Of a stretch of DNA of 64,000 bases, positions 44,539-55,083 are shown one piece after another (within the stretch, counting starts at the first letter, position 1; each line of letters starts with the position of its first letter). The notes under the pieces were generated by a model. That model was not told the origin of the DNA. It ran no database searches and saw only the letters and a program-made list of their open reading frames with translations. The DNA is from Staphylotrichum longicolle (Eukaryota; Ascomycota; Sordariomycetes; Sordariales; Chaetomiaceae), in assembly GCA_019096155.1 (NCBI GenBank), contig JAHCVI010000004.1, positions 310,001 through 374,000 of the forward strand. The letters run 5' to 3'. Both the position numbers and the translations under genes were made by a program.

Positions 44539-45432
44539 TCAACGACGGCTGCCCTTTCGGTCGCTCTTTGACGATTTCTTTGGCTTCTGACTGGGGCCGG
44601 CGGAGGTCTCCCCCGGCGAAGCCCACTCGCAAGTGCCATCTTCGTTCATATGAAAGAACCCTTGGTACTCGTCACTCCAAGTCCAATATTCGTCTGCAAG
44701 GGACGCCTTGGCGGGAAGTCCCAGTTTTTGCCTCCACCAGTCCTCAGACTTCGTTCCGAACGACACCATATCCGCGATCCCAGTTTCAGCAAGGGTCTGT
44801 TGGTCAGCGGTGAGAGTCAGAGGGGTACTCATGGCTGCGAGCAGACCCTCGGCGTCCATAGCGTCGATTCCTCGTTTGCTTGCTTGGGCCCGCAATCCGC
44901 AAGAATGCATCTTGAAAAGAAGAAGATCGATGGGCGAGATGTATGGAACGGTACCTGCCGGAACGCTTTTCAGCTTCTTCGCTGCGGCCGGGAGGTAGGG
45001 CGACTGAGAGAATATTAGCAATCAAGACAAATCTAAAAATGTGAGGAAAGAGATTTAAGAATGAACGAACCTGCCACGCCGGAGTGATGTCAATCTGAAT
45101 GTAGTTCCCATCCATGTCCCTGTACAGAAAGTACTGGGCTTGTTGGATGAAAGGAGAGTTGGGAAGCGTCAGCAGTTTGTTCTTGACGCTATGAGGGGCA
45201 CTGTCGATGCTGATAATGAAATCGACATCCTAACAGCCGTGTGAGTTGAAGGTTACTAGAGGGGCTGTCAAGCTCGGGTGCTCTGTACCTGTGTGGTTCT
45301 GCCGCCTGGCATGTATTTCCACAGAGCGAGTCCGCCGATGACGGCAATGCTTGCCTCAGAGTATTCAGCGATGCCCTTCAAGATGACAATAACATCAGCT
45401 GCGGCCCGTTCCAATCGAGCTCGTGCGTCCAT
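44539..45432 (-). CDS. Nucleotidyltransferase-fold protein, 255 aa
   Basis: Exons 45289-45432, 45071-45229 and 44539-45003, with matching phase-0 introns of 59 and 67 nt. The start at 45432 gives a 20-residue helix, then the nucleotidyltransferase-fold motif VIGGLALWKY (the GG of helix alpha-1) and DVDFIISID, whose Asp pair normally binds metal. Further on are YIQIDITPAWQ (possible third Asp) and a helical domain with YISPIDLLLFKMHSCGLR. The C-terminus is Lys/Ser-rich and probably disordered. Members of this fold transfer NMP groups or have lost activity; the target is unknown. It lies near a second fold relative (46727-47544). Confidence 0.83.
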
Positions 45433-45705
45433 GGTGTTGGCAAAGGGGGTTGAAGATGAATGATACCAGTCAGACTAGATGATCATGGAAGAAATGTGCG
45501 CTGATATTGATGTTTCGTGATGATTTGATCGAAGATAGTGCCCATACTTATACAGAAAAACAAGCCTCTAAATGGCAAGTCAACCCCGTCCACACTTCAC
45601 ACGCAAACCGCCTTGGCTTCAGGAACAGGCTTGCCATATCCAATCGTCAGTGGGTTGATCAAGAGGCCGCAGATAGCGTGCGGCACATCCACAAGTTGGC
45701 GCGAC

Positions 45706-46431
45706 TTAACTCCTCGGTAAGATCTTGGGCAACCTGCGGCCGGTGTCTGGGGCCAGCAAATGCAGCCTGGGAGGCGACGCGCCGAAGTACTGCAACAGTT
45801 GGGCGCGAAAATAGGGCGTGTCGAGCTTGTGGCAGTCTAATTGACGCCCGGTGTAGGCAGGGATGTCGGCGTAGTAGGCGGCTGCCTCTTCAGTCAGGGA
45901 TTGTCGAACAAGCCTGGCACTGTTCCCCTCAGGCCCGTCCTCACACCATTGAATGATGATTGTACAGAGCGCTGGGCAAGCAGTCGCTAAGCGACGGCAT
46001 GCTCTGGCGAGTTGGCCAAATTGGGAGATGTGCCAAAGCAAGGCAACATGCTTGAACTTGACCAAGGTTTCGGCACTGAAGCCTGCCAGGACCTCGCTCG
46101 CGTCAACGGAATCTCCCAGATAGACGACGGTGTGGTTCAGGTCAACCCAGTAAGAACGAGGCTTTTGGGCTGAACCGGCAGGGCCGCGAATTGGCTCGAG
46201 GTATGATTGTTTCAACAGGCGCCAGGATTCCTTGGAGGACATGCCCGCCACCGACGGCGCTCCGCCGACAAAGGCCATCGTAAACGCGCGTGTGTTTGGG
46301 TCGACGCCATCCCCTGCAGCCGAGACGCGAACCGCGGCCCAGACAGTGGGGGCAGAGAGCGCGGCTTCCCAGATCTGGAAGCGGAGCTCAGGGGGCAAAG
46401 CGGGGAAGTGGTGAAAGGAGGGCGGCGACAT
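45706..46431 (-). CDS. 2EXR-domain protein, 241 aa
   Basis: Single exon. The start at 46431 puts the diagnostic 2EXR block FHHFPALPPELRFQIWEAAL at residues 6-25; longer in-frame starts further upstream add unrelated sequence. The rest is a helical domain with VDLNHTVVYLGD and FKHVALLWHISQ, as in the common fungal family whose function is unknown. No signal peptide or membrane helix. It diverges from the nucleotidyltransferase-like gene at 46727 across 295 bp. Confidence 0.85.
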   Translation of the reverse strand: MSPPSFHHFPALPPELRFQIWEAALSAPTVWAAVRVSAAGDGVDPNTRAFTMAFVGGAPSVAGMSSKESWRLLKQSYLEPIRGPAGSAQKPRSYWVDLNHTVVYLGDSVDASEVLAGFSAETLVKFKHVALLWHISQFGQLARACRRLATACPALCTIIIQWCEDGPEGNSARLVRQSLTEEAAAYYADIPAYTGRQLDCHKLDTPYFRAQLLQYFGASPPRLHLLAPDTGRRLPKILPRS

Positions 46432-46726
46432 TTCGCTGCGAAATGTTAGGCAGATCGTGCGTCGTTGGGACCTGAATGGATGCGCCTGCTCGGCGCTTAT
46501 GGTTTGAGGAACCTGGTCGAAGTGGGGTTGTGAGGTTCTTGGCTGTTTCCTATGGAAATTAATGAACAGCCGCAGTGGTGCAGGTATACCCGATAAATTC
46601 ATACTTTGATGCGCTAAACCGTATCTCCATCCGCCTTTGTCCTCGACCGGTCTTGCTTCCGCCGGCAGCTCTTTCCAATCTTCGGAAACTTCGAACCTTA
46701 AGAACGCACACAAAAGGCAGCCCGAC

Positions 46727-47544
46727 ATGCCAACTCTATCGCAACCGTTTGTGGCGTCCCTGGCGCGGGCTCTCAATGCGGCCCAGGTGCCCTGCGTCTT
46801 ATGGGGCCACTGTCTGCTCGGACTCCACGGCGTCCCGTCCATCATCGGCGCAAGTAAAACCCCACCACGCAAGTCACGGGCCCCAACAACTAACTAACTG
46901 TGCGCAAGTCAATCGACTTTGTCGTTCCAGATGACTGCTTAAAAGCCGGCGCGCAGGCCCTCGCCCCATGCAAGGGTCTCGTGCCTTGTCCGGACCCTTT
47001 GTCGTGCCCTGCCACGGCCAAGGAAAGGCATTCGCAGCCCCCAGCATTCCACGCCCATCTCGACGATGACCTGGAAGTCACAGCTGGCCTCTATCTCCAA
47101 TCTGATACTCTGTGGTTTCTCCCGCCGTTGGACCGCTCAATTATCTCCCCGGGCAGTGGACTCGACCTTCCACCGTATTTCGCCCTTGCATCGGATCGCA
47201 CCGTTTTCCCTCCCTGGCGGCCAGGTCGCGGCGCCGGTGTCTTCAAGTCGATGACAGATGCTGTTATCGCTCCCAGGTCCCACATTCTCTTGGAGGCGTA
47301 CATGCGGCTCTATGCACGAGACCACGGGAAGCGAGTTGGTACCTTCGGCTTCGCCATGATCGCCTACATACAGCTCTACGTCGACGCCGACGGGTTCTTG
47401 GACGCTAATCTTCTTCCTGAACCACTCAGGACGTTCTACAAAGAACTGCAGGAGGACAAGAAGCCGCTACGCCAGTGGACGTTGGAGTTGAAAGACGCTC
47501 TTGGGGTCGCTGAGGAAGATGACGACAGTGATGACGAGTATTAA
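46727..47544 (+). CDS. Nucleotidyltransferase-like protein with a GC-AG intron, 252 aa
   Basis: Exons 46727-46849 and 46909-47544. The intron begins GCAAGT rather than GT and ends GCGCAAG, with an ACTAACTAACTG branch region; only this choice keeps GVPSIIG joined to SIDFVVPDD in frame, and no GT donor does. The N-terminal VLWGHCLLGLHGVPSIIGSIDFVVPDD looks like the glycine motif and Asp pair of a minimal nucleotidyltransferase fold. The long middle (HLDDDLEVTAGLYLQ, LWFLPPLD, LLEAYMRLYARD) is conserved in a fungal family of unknown function; the tail is acidic (EEDDDSDDEY). Activity is inference. Confidence 0.82.
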
Positions 47545-47727
47545 TCGGAGTGCAATTCAGTCATTTCATGGGTCAAGCTTTGCGGGCCTTGTTCACAAGT
47601 GACGGAATGTCAGGCTCGTTCGGCAACCTACTTCATTGTTGGAGACTTGTGTGTGAATACTGTACCAAGTCCTGTAGCTCTTCACCTCAACCACGGACTC
47701 ATCCTCAGACCGCCTGTTGTCCCCCCT

Positions 47728-48534
47728 TCACACCTCGATCGTCTTTACAAGGTCAAACCCTTCGCTTTGAGCAAAGTAATACCCCCTCTGATTCGCCACC
47801 AACCTCAACGGACCCGCGCCGTCCTCCCGGTCGGCCTCGAAATCGCAGTTGTAGTGTGTATGCCCAAAAGCCCAAAGTCTGACACTGCTGCTCTTGAAGC
47901 ACTTCTCCTTTGATAGGTCGGTCAAGAAGCCACTCGTGATCCGACTGCCGACGTGCCTTGGATCGATGGCGCGGGCGTCGAGCGTTGGGCTCCAGTGCGA
48001 AAAAATTATTATCCTGACGTCGGAACCTTCGAGCTCAGCAACCTGAGCATTCAACCAAGAGACATCTCGTTTGTGCATCTCGTTGTGCGCGTCGACGCCC
48101 CAGTTGTCGGTCTGGAAGAAGTCGTTGAGGCCCATACTGACTGCCATCGAGCTCTCAGGTGGTATGTGAGAAAAAAGGCTGCACCCCAGAATCACAGTGT
48201 TGGAGTCTGGTAGCCGCCAGACGCCGCGGTCGAGCAAGATAAAGTCGCCGAGCGAGGGATCGTCGCGATGTTTTGGATCCTTTTCGAACGCGCGAAGAAT
48301 AGCGAGGGTTTCCGGCCAGTCCGAGTGATATGCTTCATGATTTCCGGGGACAAAGATGACAGTTCGAAACTGTCGCAACTGCCGAGTCAAAAACCCGAGG
48401 AATTCATCTCTGTGTCCAGCGACGTTGCCAACATCGCCGAGCAGGGCCAGGTGTGGCGCCTTGGGTTCAATCTCGAAGATGTCGTATGCTTTGGGTGCCT
48501 CGAGGTGCAGATCCGAGAGAATCTGGATCGCCAT
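47728..48534 (-). CDS. Calcineurin-like metallophosphoesterase, 268 aa
   Basis: Cytosolic single-exon phosphoesterase. All five family motifs are visible in order: SDLHLE (residues 7-12), GDVGN, GNHEAYH, SHWSPT and GHTHYN, which bind a dinuclear metal centre. Length is typical of the short fungal members sometimes called Ser/Thr phosphatase-like; these more often cleave phosphodiesters or nucleotides. Substrate unknown. It converges with the gene ending at 47544. Confidence 0.92.
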   Translation of the reverse strand: MAIQILSDLHLEAPKAYDIFEIEPKAPHLALLGDVGNVAGHRDEFLGFLTRQLRQFRTVIFVPGNHEAYHSDWPETLAILRAFEKDPKHRDDPSLGDFILLDRGVWRLPDSNTVILGCSLFSHIPPESSMAVSMGLNDFFQTDNWGVDAHNEMHKRDVSWLNAQVAELEGSDVRIIIFSHWSPTLDARAIDPRHVGSRITSGFLTDLSKEKCFKSSSVRLWAFGHTHYNCDFEADREDGAGPLRLVANQRGYYFAQSEGFDLVKTIEV

Positions 48535-49467
48535 GTTGTGCAGAAACTAGGACTGAGGTTCCAAGAAGAGGACCAGTCAGTTTTGAAATGCAATCTAGAA
48601 AAGGTGCAGCAGATCTTGATGAATGAAGAAGAAACCGCTCCCCTGTTCTTCACCAACAAGCACACCTGGAAATAGAAGTTGGAGCCTGACGAGGGGACTT
48701 GGCACGCTAATAAACGTTTTCTTGGACCTCCAATCGCATCCGTTTTCGGGCCCCCCGCAAAGCAGCGCGCAACGGCGCAACCAGGCATAAAATGGGGTCG
48801 CTCGCACTGTCCTTGTTCCCGGCAGGCGGTCGCCCTCGACACTCAAAACCAGACACTCGTAGCTAAAGGACCCAGGGTGAGCTTTGTTGTAAGTCAATCA
48901 GACAGCCTCTAACTTGGGGTGGTAGACCGTCGGATCAGGCTTTTACCACGGCATCACCAAACTGGCCATATTTACAGATTACAGCCGTGGGAAGGGGCGA
49001 AGAAGGAAGGGCCGTGTCCGACGGGAGCAATGGAACCCAAATAGCGGTCAAAATCTGTGGTGCTGACGTTGCTTGCTTCTGTCACGGGGCTCCTTAATTA
49101 CATGTACCAGCCCGGCGAGATCATTGTCAAAACCCACGCAACAACACGACCCGGGAGGAGTTTTGAACAGCACTGGCCAGGCAAAAAGCCTTCGGATATC
49201 TCAGATCCCATGCGCGAACACCTGCCCGACAAACGCACCCGTGGTGCTTACCCACGGCGATCTGCATGTTTCTGGATATCACAAATGCCTCGGAGCGGGG
49301 ATTCTTCGCACGCAACTCATACTCATTTTCAACAGCATTGACCGCCTTCCATTAGCCTTCCCCGCCCCCTGGGACATGCTCCAAAGCACCTCGAACCGGT
49401 TGCTGTAGGCTTCCATCTGTCTGTCAAGTTCCAACCCGGCCCCAAGCCCCTAGCCTCTTTGCAGAGC
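48535..49467. other. Intergenic, 0.93 kb
   Basis: Separates the phosphoesterase from the GH79 gene. Short frames only; nothing supported. Confidence 0.4.
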
Positions 49468-51543
49468 TTAGAGATAAACCAATAGGGCCTCGGATGCGGC
49501 AATTCTGAAGGTCACCTTGCCGCGCTTGACACAGGCAGTCTCATACTGAAGTTTACCCTCCTTTGCGCAGGTTTGATGAGAGAAGGACTGACCTGTTGGG
49601 GAGGAAACGACGTGATTAGCAACGGCAATCGGCCACGGCGGAAAGGAGGCAAAAGGGCTAGGGTGAAGAGCGCAACAGGGCATATTTTGTACGACGCACC
49701 TCCGATCGTCGGTCCCAAAGAGGTGTCGGTCGCATCCCGACTCGTCGTCACCACGCTCGACGCCGCAGTCATGCGCAGCGCCTTGACGTTTTGCGAGGAC
49801 AGACCCGACAGCGTGAAGGAACAACTGGAGCGTGTGCCGCTGCCAGAGTAATACTCGGTATTGATGAGGACCGCCTTCCAGGGCCTCCCGTCCTTGTAGA
49901 CCACATACTGGGCATACGAGTCGTTGCCAGCGTCGGTCGCAATGACGTGGTCTCCCCCAGCAAGGGCCAGGGTAGCCATGTAACCGCCGTAGAACGGGGC
50001 GTTAACCTGGTTATCCGACCACCAGTTAAAGTACGCTGCGGCGCAAGTCAGCTTCGGAGCAGTTCCCATCGGGCCGGGGGCTGGAGGGGGGAAAGGGGGA
50101 AGGAAGGGGACGTCCACGCGAGACGCGAACAATGAGTGTGGTCACTGTACCTTGGTTGATCGTTCCCTGGTGGTAAAAGAGGCGCTCGATGCCAATGGAC
50201 GTGGCGCGGAGGGTCTTGTCTAGAATCTGGAGCGCGCCTCCAAAAGTTGCGTCCGTGGCGACGTCTTGCCCGTGGAAGCCCGTCTCGCCTGACGCATTGT
50301 TGCATGTTCGTGTAAGCCCAATGCGCCACGGTCCAGGAACACTTGCGTCACCAAGGACCTCTCCGCATTCTCAATCTGGGCGTCACTCACCAAGGATGTA
50401 AGGGCGGTTCACAGACTTGGCCGCGGCAATCTTCTCGACGAGGAGCGAGACGTCCGAAACGGTCTGTGTGTGTGCCATGTCGGCTTCTAGAGACGTTCCG
50501 GCCGCGAGGGCGTATAGATGGGTACAGTACCGCCCCACGGCGCTCTTGACCGTGTCGTTAAACGCCTCGTTGATGAGATAATCGGTGTTTGGCCAAGAGG
50601 GCTGGTACTCATAGGGGATCCCATATGCGCCGGCCGAGATCATGGGCAGTGGTTCCCCCCATGTGTCAATGAACTGCTGGATCCAATCTGCCGCGTCTTG
50701 ACCCTCCTGAGTCTCGTTCCACGGCGCGACAGCAACTGGCTTGTTCCAGAAGAGATGGTAAACTTCCCGTCAGATTCACTGTTAGCACGAACGCTTGTAA
50801 TGGAGGGCTGTATCGACTTACGATCCGGCTCGTTTCCGATCTCGATGGCCCAGAGGTAGTCCAGGGCCCTCTGCTTTGCCGCCATGATGGCCTCAAATGT
50901 ATTGGTTCTGTTATTATCACCGCGGTTGAAGCCTTCCCCAGCGTGGTTAGCACTTGGCGCGGAATGATACAGCCGACGGATTCTGATAACGTACCGAGCA
51001 TGGTTTCTGTTCCGAGAGTGGCTGCGGCCCCGGCAGTTGTTCAGTATTTCCCAGCTCGAGACTGTGACGCAACATCGGTTGCACGACTCACGGATCAAGT
51101 CAAAAAACCTCGGCCCGTAGGTCAGCGTCATGGGCGCCTCCAGCGGATCGTCGACGCTATAAGAGACATATGCCTCAAGGTTTGGGTCATATGTAGCTCG
51201 GTCCTGCGTGGTACCGCCGATACGGATGGGCATCGCCTTCCCGTAAAGGTCCTTGAAGTGCTCCATACACCGAAGCGGAGGGGTGATGTTCGTCATATAT
51301 GACGGCCACATGAAGAACTCAAAACTGCAGAGGCTCGAGGTATCGTCGACGTCAGCGGCAAGATACACTCTAACCACATTGTATAAGGACATTGGAAACA
51401 ACTCACGAGAGCCCGAGAGGCATTGAATCGAGCTCGGCGGCACCCGCAGGTACCGCAGAAGGCACGGGATATGTCACGGCCGCGGCGCCGATGGGAATCG
51501 CCATGGCGGCAGCAAGCCCTAGGCACAGATGGAACCCAACCAT
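49468..51543 (-). CDS. Secreted GH79 beta-glucuronidase-like enzyme, 8 exons, 492 aa
   Basis: Exons 51407-51543, 51092-51324, 50995-51021, 50822-50932, 50391-50762, 50151-50288, 49700-50035 and 49468-49592; every junction keeps phase and the frame closes at TAA. The third exon is only 27 nt. A signal peptide spans about 1-21. Catalytic residues are Glu167 (acid/base, EIGNEP) and Glu295 (nucleophile, YILGE, split by intron 5). The barrel entry RIGGTTQDRATYDP and a C-terminal beta-sandwich (AYFNWWSDNQVNAPFYGGY onward) fit the fungal GH79 enzymes that remove (4-O-methyl-)glucuronic acid from arabinogalactan. It diverges from the GH78 gene; joint action on rhamnosyl-glucuronate caps is inferred. 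Confidence 0.9.
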
Positions 51544-52493
51544 TGCGAAGGTCGCGAAATGCGCGTCGTGTAAAGACCGGGATCAATACGGAACGCAGGA
51601 GTTGCTGCCTTCCCATAGTATGTACATACATCCCTTTGCAGCTGGACAGGAACCTTGGCTCTTATATGCCCGAATATACCCCAGAGATGCTCTGCACAAT
51701 GATGCCTTCTTCGCAGCAGCCTTGTCCCCGCATTCCTCCATGCCAACGTCGTTGCAGCAAGCCCGAGCCGGACGCAGGCTGCATGCGGGGGAAGACACCG
51801 AAGATGCGGAGAGACTTCCGGGGTTGTCTTCAGACACCGCGGGTCGCTACCGAGCAGCAATTTGCGTGCACGGGGGGAGGTTCCTGTTTGGGGTTGCTGT
51901 GTAACCAATCGGCACAGATCACGGGTCTGGGGTTCTTCTTTACTCGCGTAACTCGTTTAGGGTTCCCGCTTGCTCGTATAACTCGTACACACAAATGGCC
52001 CACCGCCAGCATTGTTTGGACAAGACAGGGGGTTGCCGGGAGGGGAAACGGGGTTACATGGGATCCTGGCCAGTCGATCTTGAGTGCGGCTGAGTGTGGC
52101 TCTGGACGCTACGGCATAACATGGTCCGACGACGTGTCCACCCCAGCGGACGCTCCTCCTTTCGACGAGCACCCGTGGCCGCGGGCTCGGGTGAATCTTT
52201 CGGACATCTGCATGCGCCCGTGGCTCGGCGCTGCGACCCAAGCATGGCACTTTACCCCCCGGTGTAATTGTTATATCTCAGCAACGGAAGGTGCATACAT
52301 AGGACACAGTAGAGGCTGTAGAGCATCATCCCTTGCGCCGCGAGTACCTTTCCTTCCTCGGCACGGGCGCATTTCACGCAGCCACTCTCGAGACTCGGGA
52401 CATTCACCTGCCCGCGTGATACCAGCCCAGACATCGGGTTGGGGTAGACAACCTTGGTTAGTCTCCAACTATCTGCCAGAGGCCCAGAGCAGC
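51544..52493. promoter_or_regulatory. Divergent GH79/GH78 promoter region
   Basis: A frame continuous with GH78 stays open through this region by chance; its residues lack family resemblance. A degenerate 30-bp tandem repeat lies at 51931-51990 (GGTTC, then CTCG, then TAACTCGT in each copy). Possible regulatory element. Confidence 0.45.
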
Positions 52494-54995
52494 ATGGCGG
52501 CAGAGCAGTTTGACGACACATGGATGTGGCACCCCTCCTTCACCGAAGAGAGGGCTGACACGGCAGGCCTGTTCGTGCACTTTCGGAGAGACGTGGTGCT
52601 TGATGGAGAGCGACCCGGGAGCATGAAGCTTCACGTCACCGCTGATACGCGGTATAAGCTCTACGTCAACAGCCAGCTTGCCTCGTTTGGCCCCGTCAAG
52701 GGAGACCTGGCCATGTGGTTCTACGACGAGGTCGACATCGCTCCGTACCTCATCCCGGGCGTAAACCACGTTCGCGTCTTGGTGCTGCGCTTCTTCTACG
52801 CCACCTCTTACGCCGCCACCTTCCCCCGCGGTCCGGTCGGCGGCCTACGAATCGAGCCCGCCGACTGGGGGGAAAGCGGAGGGTCGCTGGCTCACCAGCT
52901 CCGGGGCGGTCCGGCATGGGAGACCGCCATCGATCCCTTTACCATCCTCCGCATCGACGAGCCCGAGGACGACTTCCTGCACACCTACGAGAGGGTTACT
53001 CGCAAGGCCAGACGGGGGCTTGAGTGGGTGGCTGCCAGGAGTCACCGCTTCCAAAAGTCCACCGGAGTCATGCCTCCATGGCGTCTATCTCCGCGCCTGA
53101 TCCCTCGCATGGCGCTCCAGAAAGCAGAGTTCAAATCGCTGCACAACGTCCGGAGCGCGCTGCCTCTGGCGGACTGGGAGGTGGTGCTCGTTGCCCGCGG
53201 TGCCGAGGACCGCTCCGAGCACAGTTCGCGCGGCGGACTGCTCCTCCGTGCGGGATCCAGCCACCGCATCGACATTGAGGCGCCGCATCACATGACGGCC
53301 TTCCTCCGCTTTCGATTTGGGCGGTCTTCGACGGCAGGGAGCAAGATGTCGGTGAGATACTCGGAAAGCTACGAGGACACCCCCGTGCTCGTTCCCTATC
53401 TGAGGCGCAAGGCTCACCGATGCGACCATACCAAGTCCCTGTTCGGGCCTGTGGACTTCTACGACCTGCAAGGTGACGCGCCGGAGGGGCAGCTGCTAGG
53501 CCACCACAAGGGTGAAGAATCCTGCGAGATCTACGCGCCCTTCCACTTCCGGTCGTTCCGCTTCCTCCAGCTCAGCATTGACGTCGGAGCGTCCGACCTA
53601 CTCTTCGAGGGCGTCGACGTCCAGGAGGCTCACTACCCCCTGGACGTGCTGGCGAGCATTCACGCTGCCGGCCCCGACAGCGCGGGCACGGACAAGCTCT
53701 GGTCGACGAGCGTGCGGACGCTGGTCAACTGCATGCACGACACGTACGAGGACTGCCCCTTCTACGAGCAACTGCAGTACGCCATGGACACGCGCAGCAC
53801 CATTCTCTTCACCTACTACCTCTCCGGGGACGACCGGCTCGCGCGCCAGGCCATGCTGCAGCTGAGGGACTCGTTCCAGCCGGGCGTGGGCCTGACGGCC
53901 AGCCGGGCGCCGGCGCACAAGACCCAGGTCATCCCGCACTTCTCTCTCTTCTGGGTGGCCATGCTGGCCGACCACTGGACCTTCTTCGGCGACGCGGCCT
54001 TCCTGGCGCCCTTTGGTCCGGTCGTCGACGCCGTGCTGGGCTACTTCCACGCCCGCGTCGACCGGGACCTGGGCCTCGTGGCGTCGGAGGACCGCGACGG
54101 CGTCTGGAACTTCGTCGACTGGGCCGAGCCGTGGCGCCCATACGGCATCCCGCCCGCCGCGGTGCGCACCGGCATCTCAACATACACGAACAACCTGTAC
54201 GCCTACGCCCTCGGGCGAGCCGCCGAGATAGCGCGCGCCGCTGGCCGCTCGGGCCTGGCCGAGGAGTATCTGGACCGCGCGGCGAGCGTCGTGCAGGCTC
54301 TGCGGACCCACTGCTTCGACGGGAGCTTCTTCACCGACAGCCTGGCCAGCGGGGCGGACGCGGCGCGCGACTACAGCGTGCACAACCAGGTGTGGGCCGT
54401 GCTGAGCGGGGCGGCGTCCGGGCCGGCCGCCCGGGACATGCTCCGGCGGTGTTTGTCGCCCGAGGCGGGCGGCCGCTTCGTGCAGGCGTCCATCTCCATG
54501 GCCTTCTACACGCTGCGGGCGCTGAGTGCGGTCGGCGGCGGGCTCTACGACGAGCTGTTCCACGGCTTCTGGGCGCCCTGGCGCGCCCAGCTGGAGAACG
54601 GCGCGACGACGTGGGAGGAGGACGCCGTCTCGCACCGGTCGGACTGCCACGCCTGGGGGTCGGCGCCGCTGTACGAGCTGACGGCCGAGGTGGCCGGGGT
54701 GAGGCCGGCCGCGCCGGGCTGGGCGGCCATCTGCGTTGAGCCCAGGCTCGGGCTCTTCCCCGAGTTCAAGGCCGTCGTGCCCATGAAGGCAGTTGGCGGG
54801 TCTTCGACCGGGCTGGTCCATGTCAGCTGGAGGGTGTCCTCGCCTGGCGAGCAGAGCGTGGCGCTGCGTGTACATATGACGAATCCCAGCGTGACGGTGC
54901 CCGTCCATGTCAAGCTGCCTGGACAGGTGGTGCATGTTCTAGATAGTTCGAGAGCGATGGAATTCGTGGTCCGGAGTTCACAGGGAGAGTGTTGA
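52494..54995 (+). CDS. GH78 alpha-L-rhamnosidase-like, 833 aa
   Basis: Intracellular (no signal peptide), single exon. The ATG at 52494 is chosen because family resemblance starts there (DDTWMWHPSFTEE, then FRRDVVLD and a YKLYVNSQLASFGP carbohydrate-binding domain). The (alpha/alpha)6 barrel opens with the family block HDTYEDCPFYEQLQYAMDTR (acidic residues at its centre), includes GVWNFVDWAEPW, and ends with CHAWGSAPLYEL, before a C-terminal beta-sandwich. All agree with GH78. Rhamnose released inside the cell implies import of a rhamnosyl saccharide, consistent with the MFS transporter at 58130. Convergent with the Zn2Cys6 gene. Confidence 0.92.
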   Translation: MAAEQFDDTWMWHPSFTEERADTAGLFVHFRRDVVLDGERPGSMKLHVTADTRYKLYVNSQLASFGPVKGDLAMWFYDEVDIAPYLIPGVNHVRVLVLRFFYATSYAATFPRGPVGGLRIEPADWGESGGSLAHQLRGGPAWETAIDPFTILRIDEPEDDFLHTYERVTRKARRGLEWVAARSHRFQKSTGVMPPWRLSPRLIPRMALQKAEFKSLHNVRSALPLADWEVVLVARGAEDRSEHSSRGGLLLRAGSSHRIDIEAPHHMTAFLRFRFGRSSTAGSKMSVRYSESYEDTPVLVPYLRRKAHRCDHTKSLFGPVDFYDLQGDAPEGQLLGHHKGEESCEIYAPFHFRSFRFLQLSIDVGASDLLFEGVDVQEAHYPLDVLASIHAAGPDSAGTDKLWSTSVRTLVNCMHDTYEDCPFYEQLQYAMDTRSTILFTYYLSGDDRLARQAMLQLRDSFQPGVGLTASRAPAHKTQVIPHFSLFWVAMLADHWTFFGDAAFLAPFGPVVDAVLGYFHARVDRDLGLVASEDRDGVWNFVDWAEPWRPYGIPPAAVRTGISTYTNNLYAYALGRAAEIARAAGRSGLAEEYLDRAASVVQALRTHCFDGSFFTDSLASGADAARDYSVHNQVWAVLSGAASGPAARDMLRRCLSPEAGGRFVQASISMAFYTLRALSAVGGGLYDELFHGFWAPWRAQLENGATTWEEDAVSHRSDCHAWGSAPLYELTAEVAGVRPAAPGWAAICVEPRLGLFPEFKAVVPMKAVGGSSTGLVHVSWRVSSPGEQSVALRVHMTNPSVTVPVHVKLPGQVVHVLDSSRAMEFVVRSSQGEC

Positions 54996-55083
54996 TTATA
55001 GGCAGTGTTCGTGTGACAAGCACAGCCTGGGACCAAGTAACTCTATACATAGGTATTTACATCAAATCCGAGGCCTTCCCCTT

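Noticed and set aside
51423..52493. Long open frame upstream of and in phase with GH78, which would add 357 residues
   Set aside because: The added residues are rich in Arg, Pro and Cys, show no family resemblance and overlap the GH79 first exon on the other strand; the GH78 family N-terminus begins at 52494.
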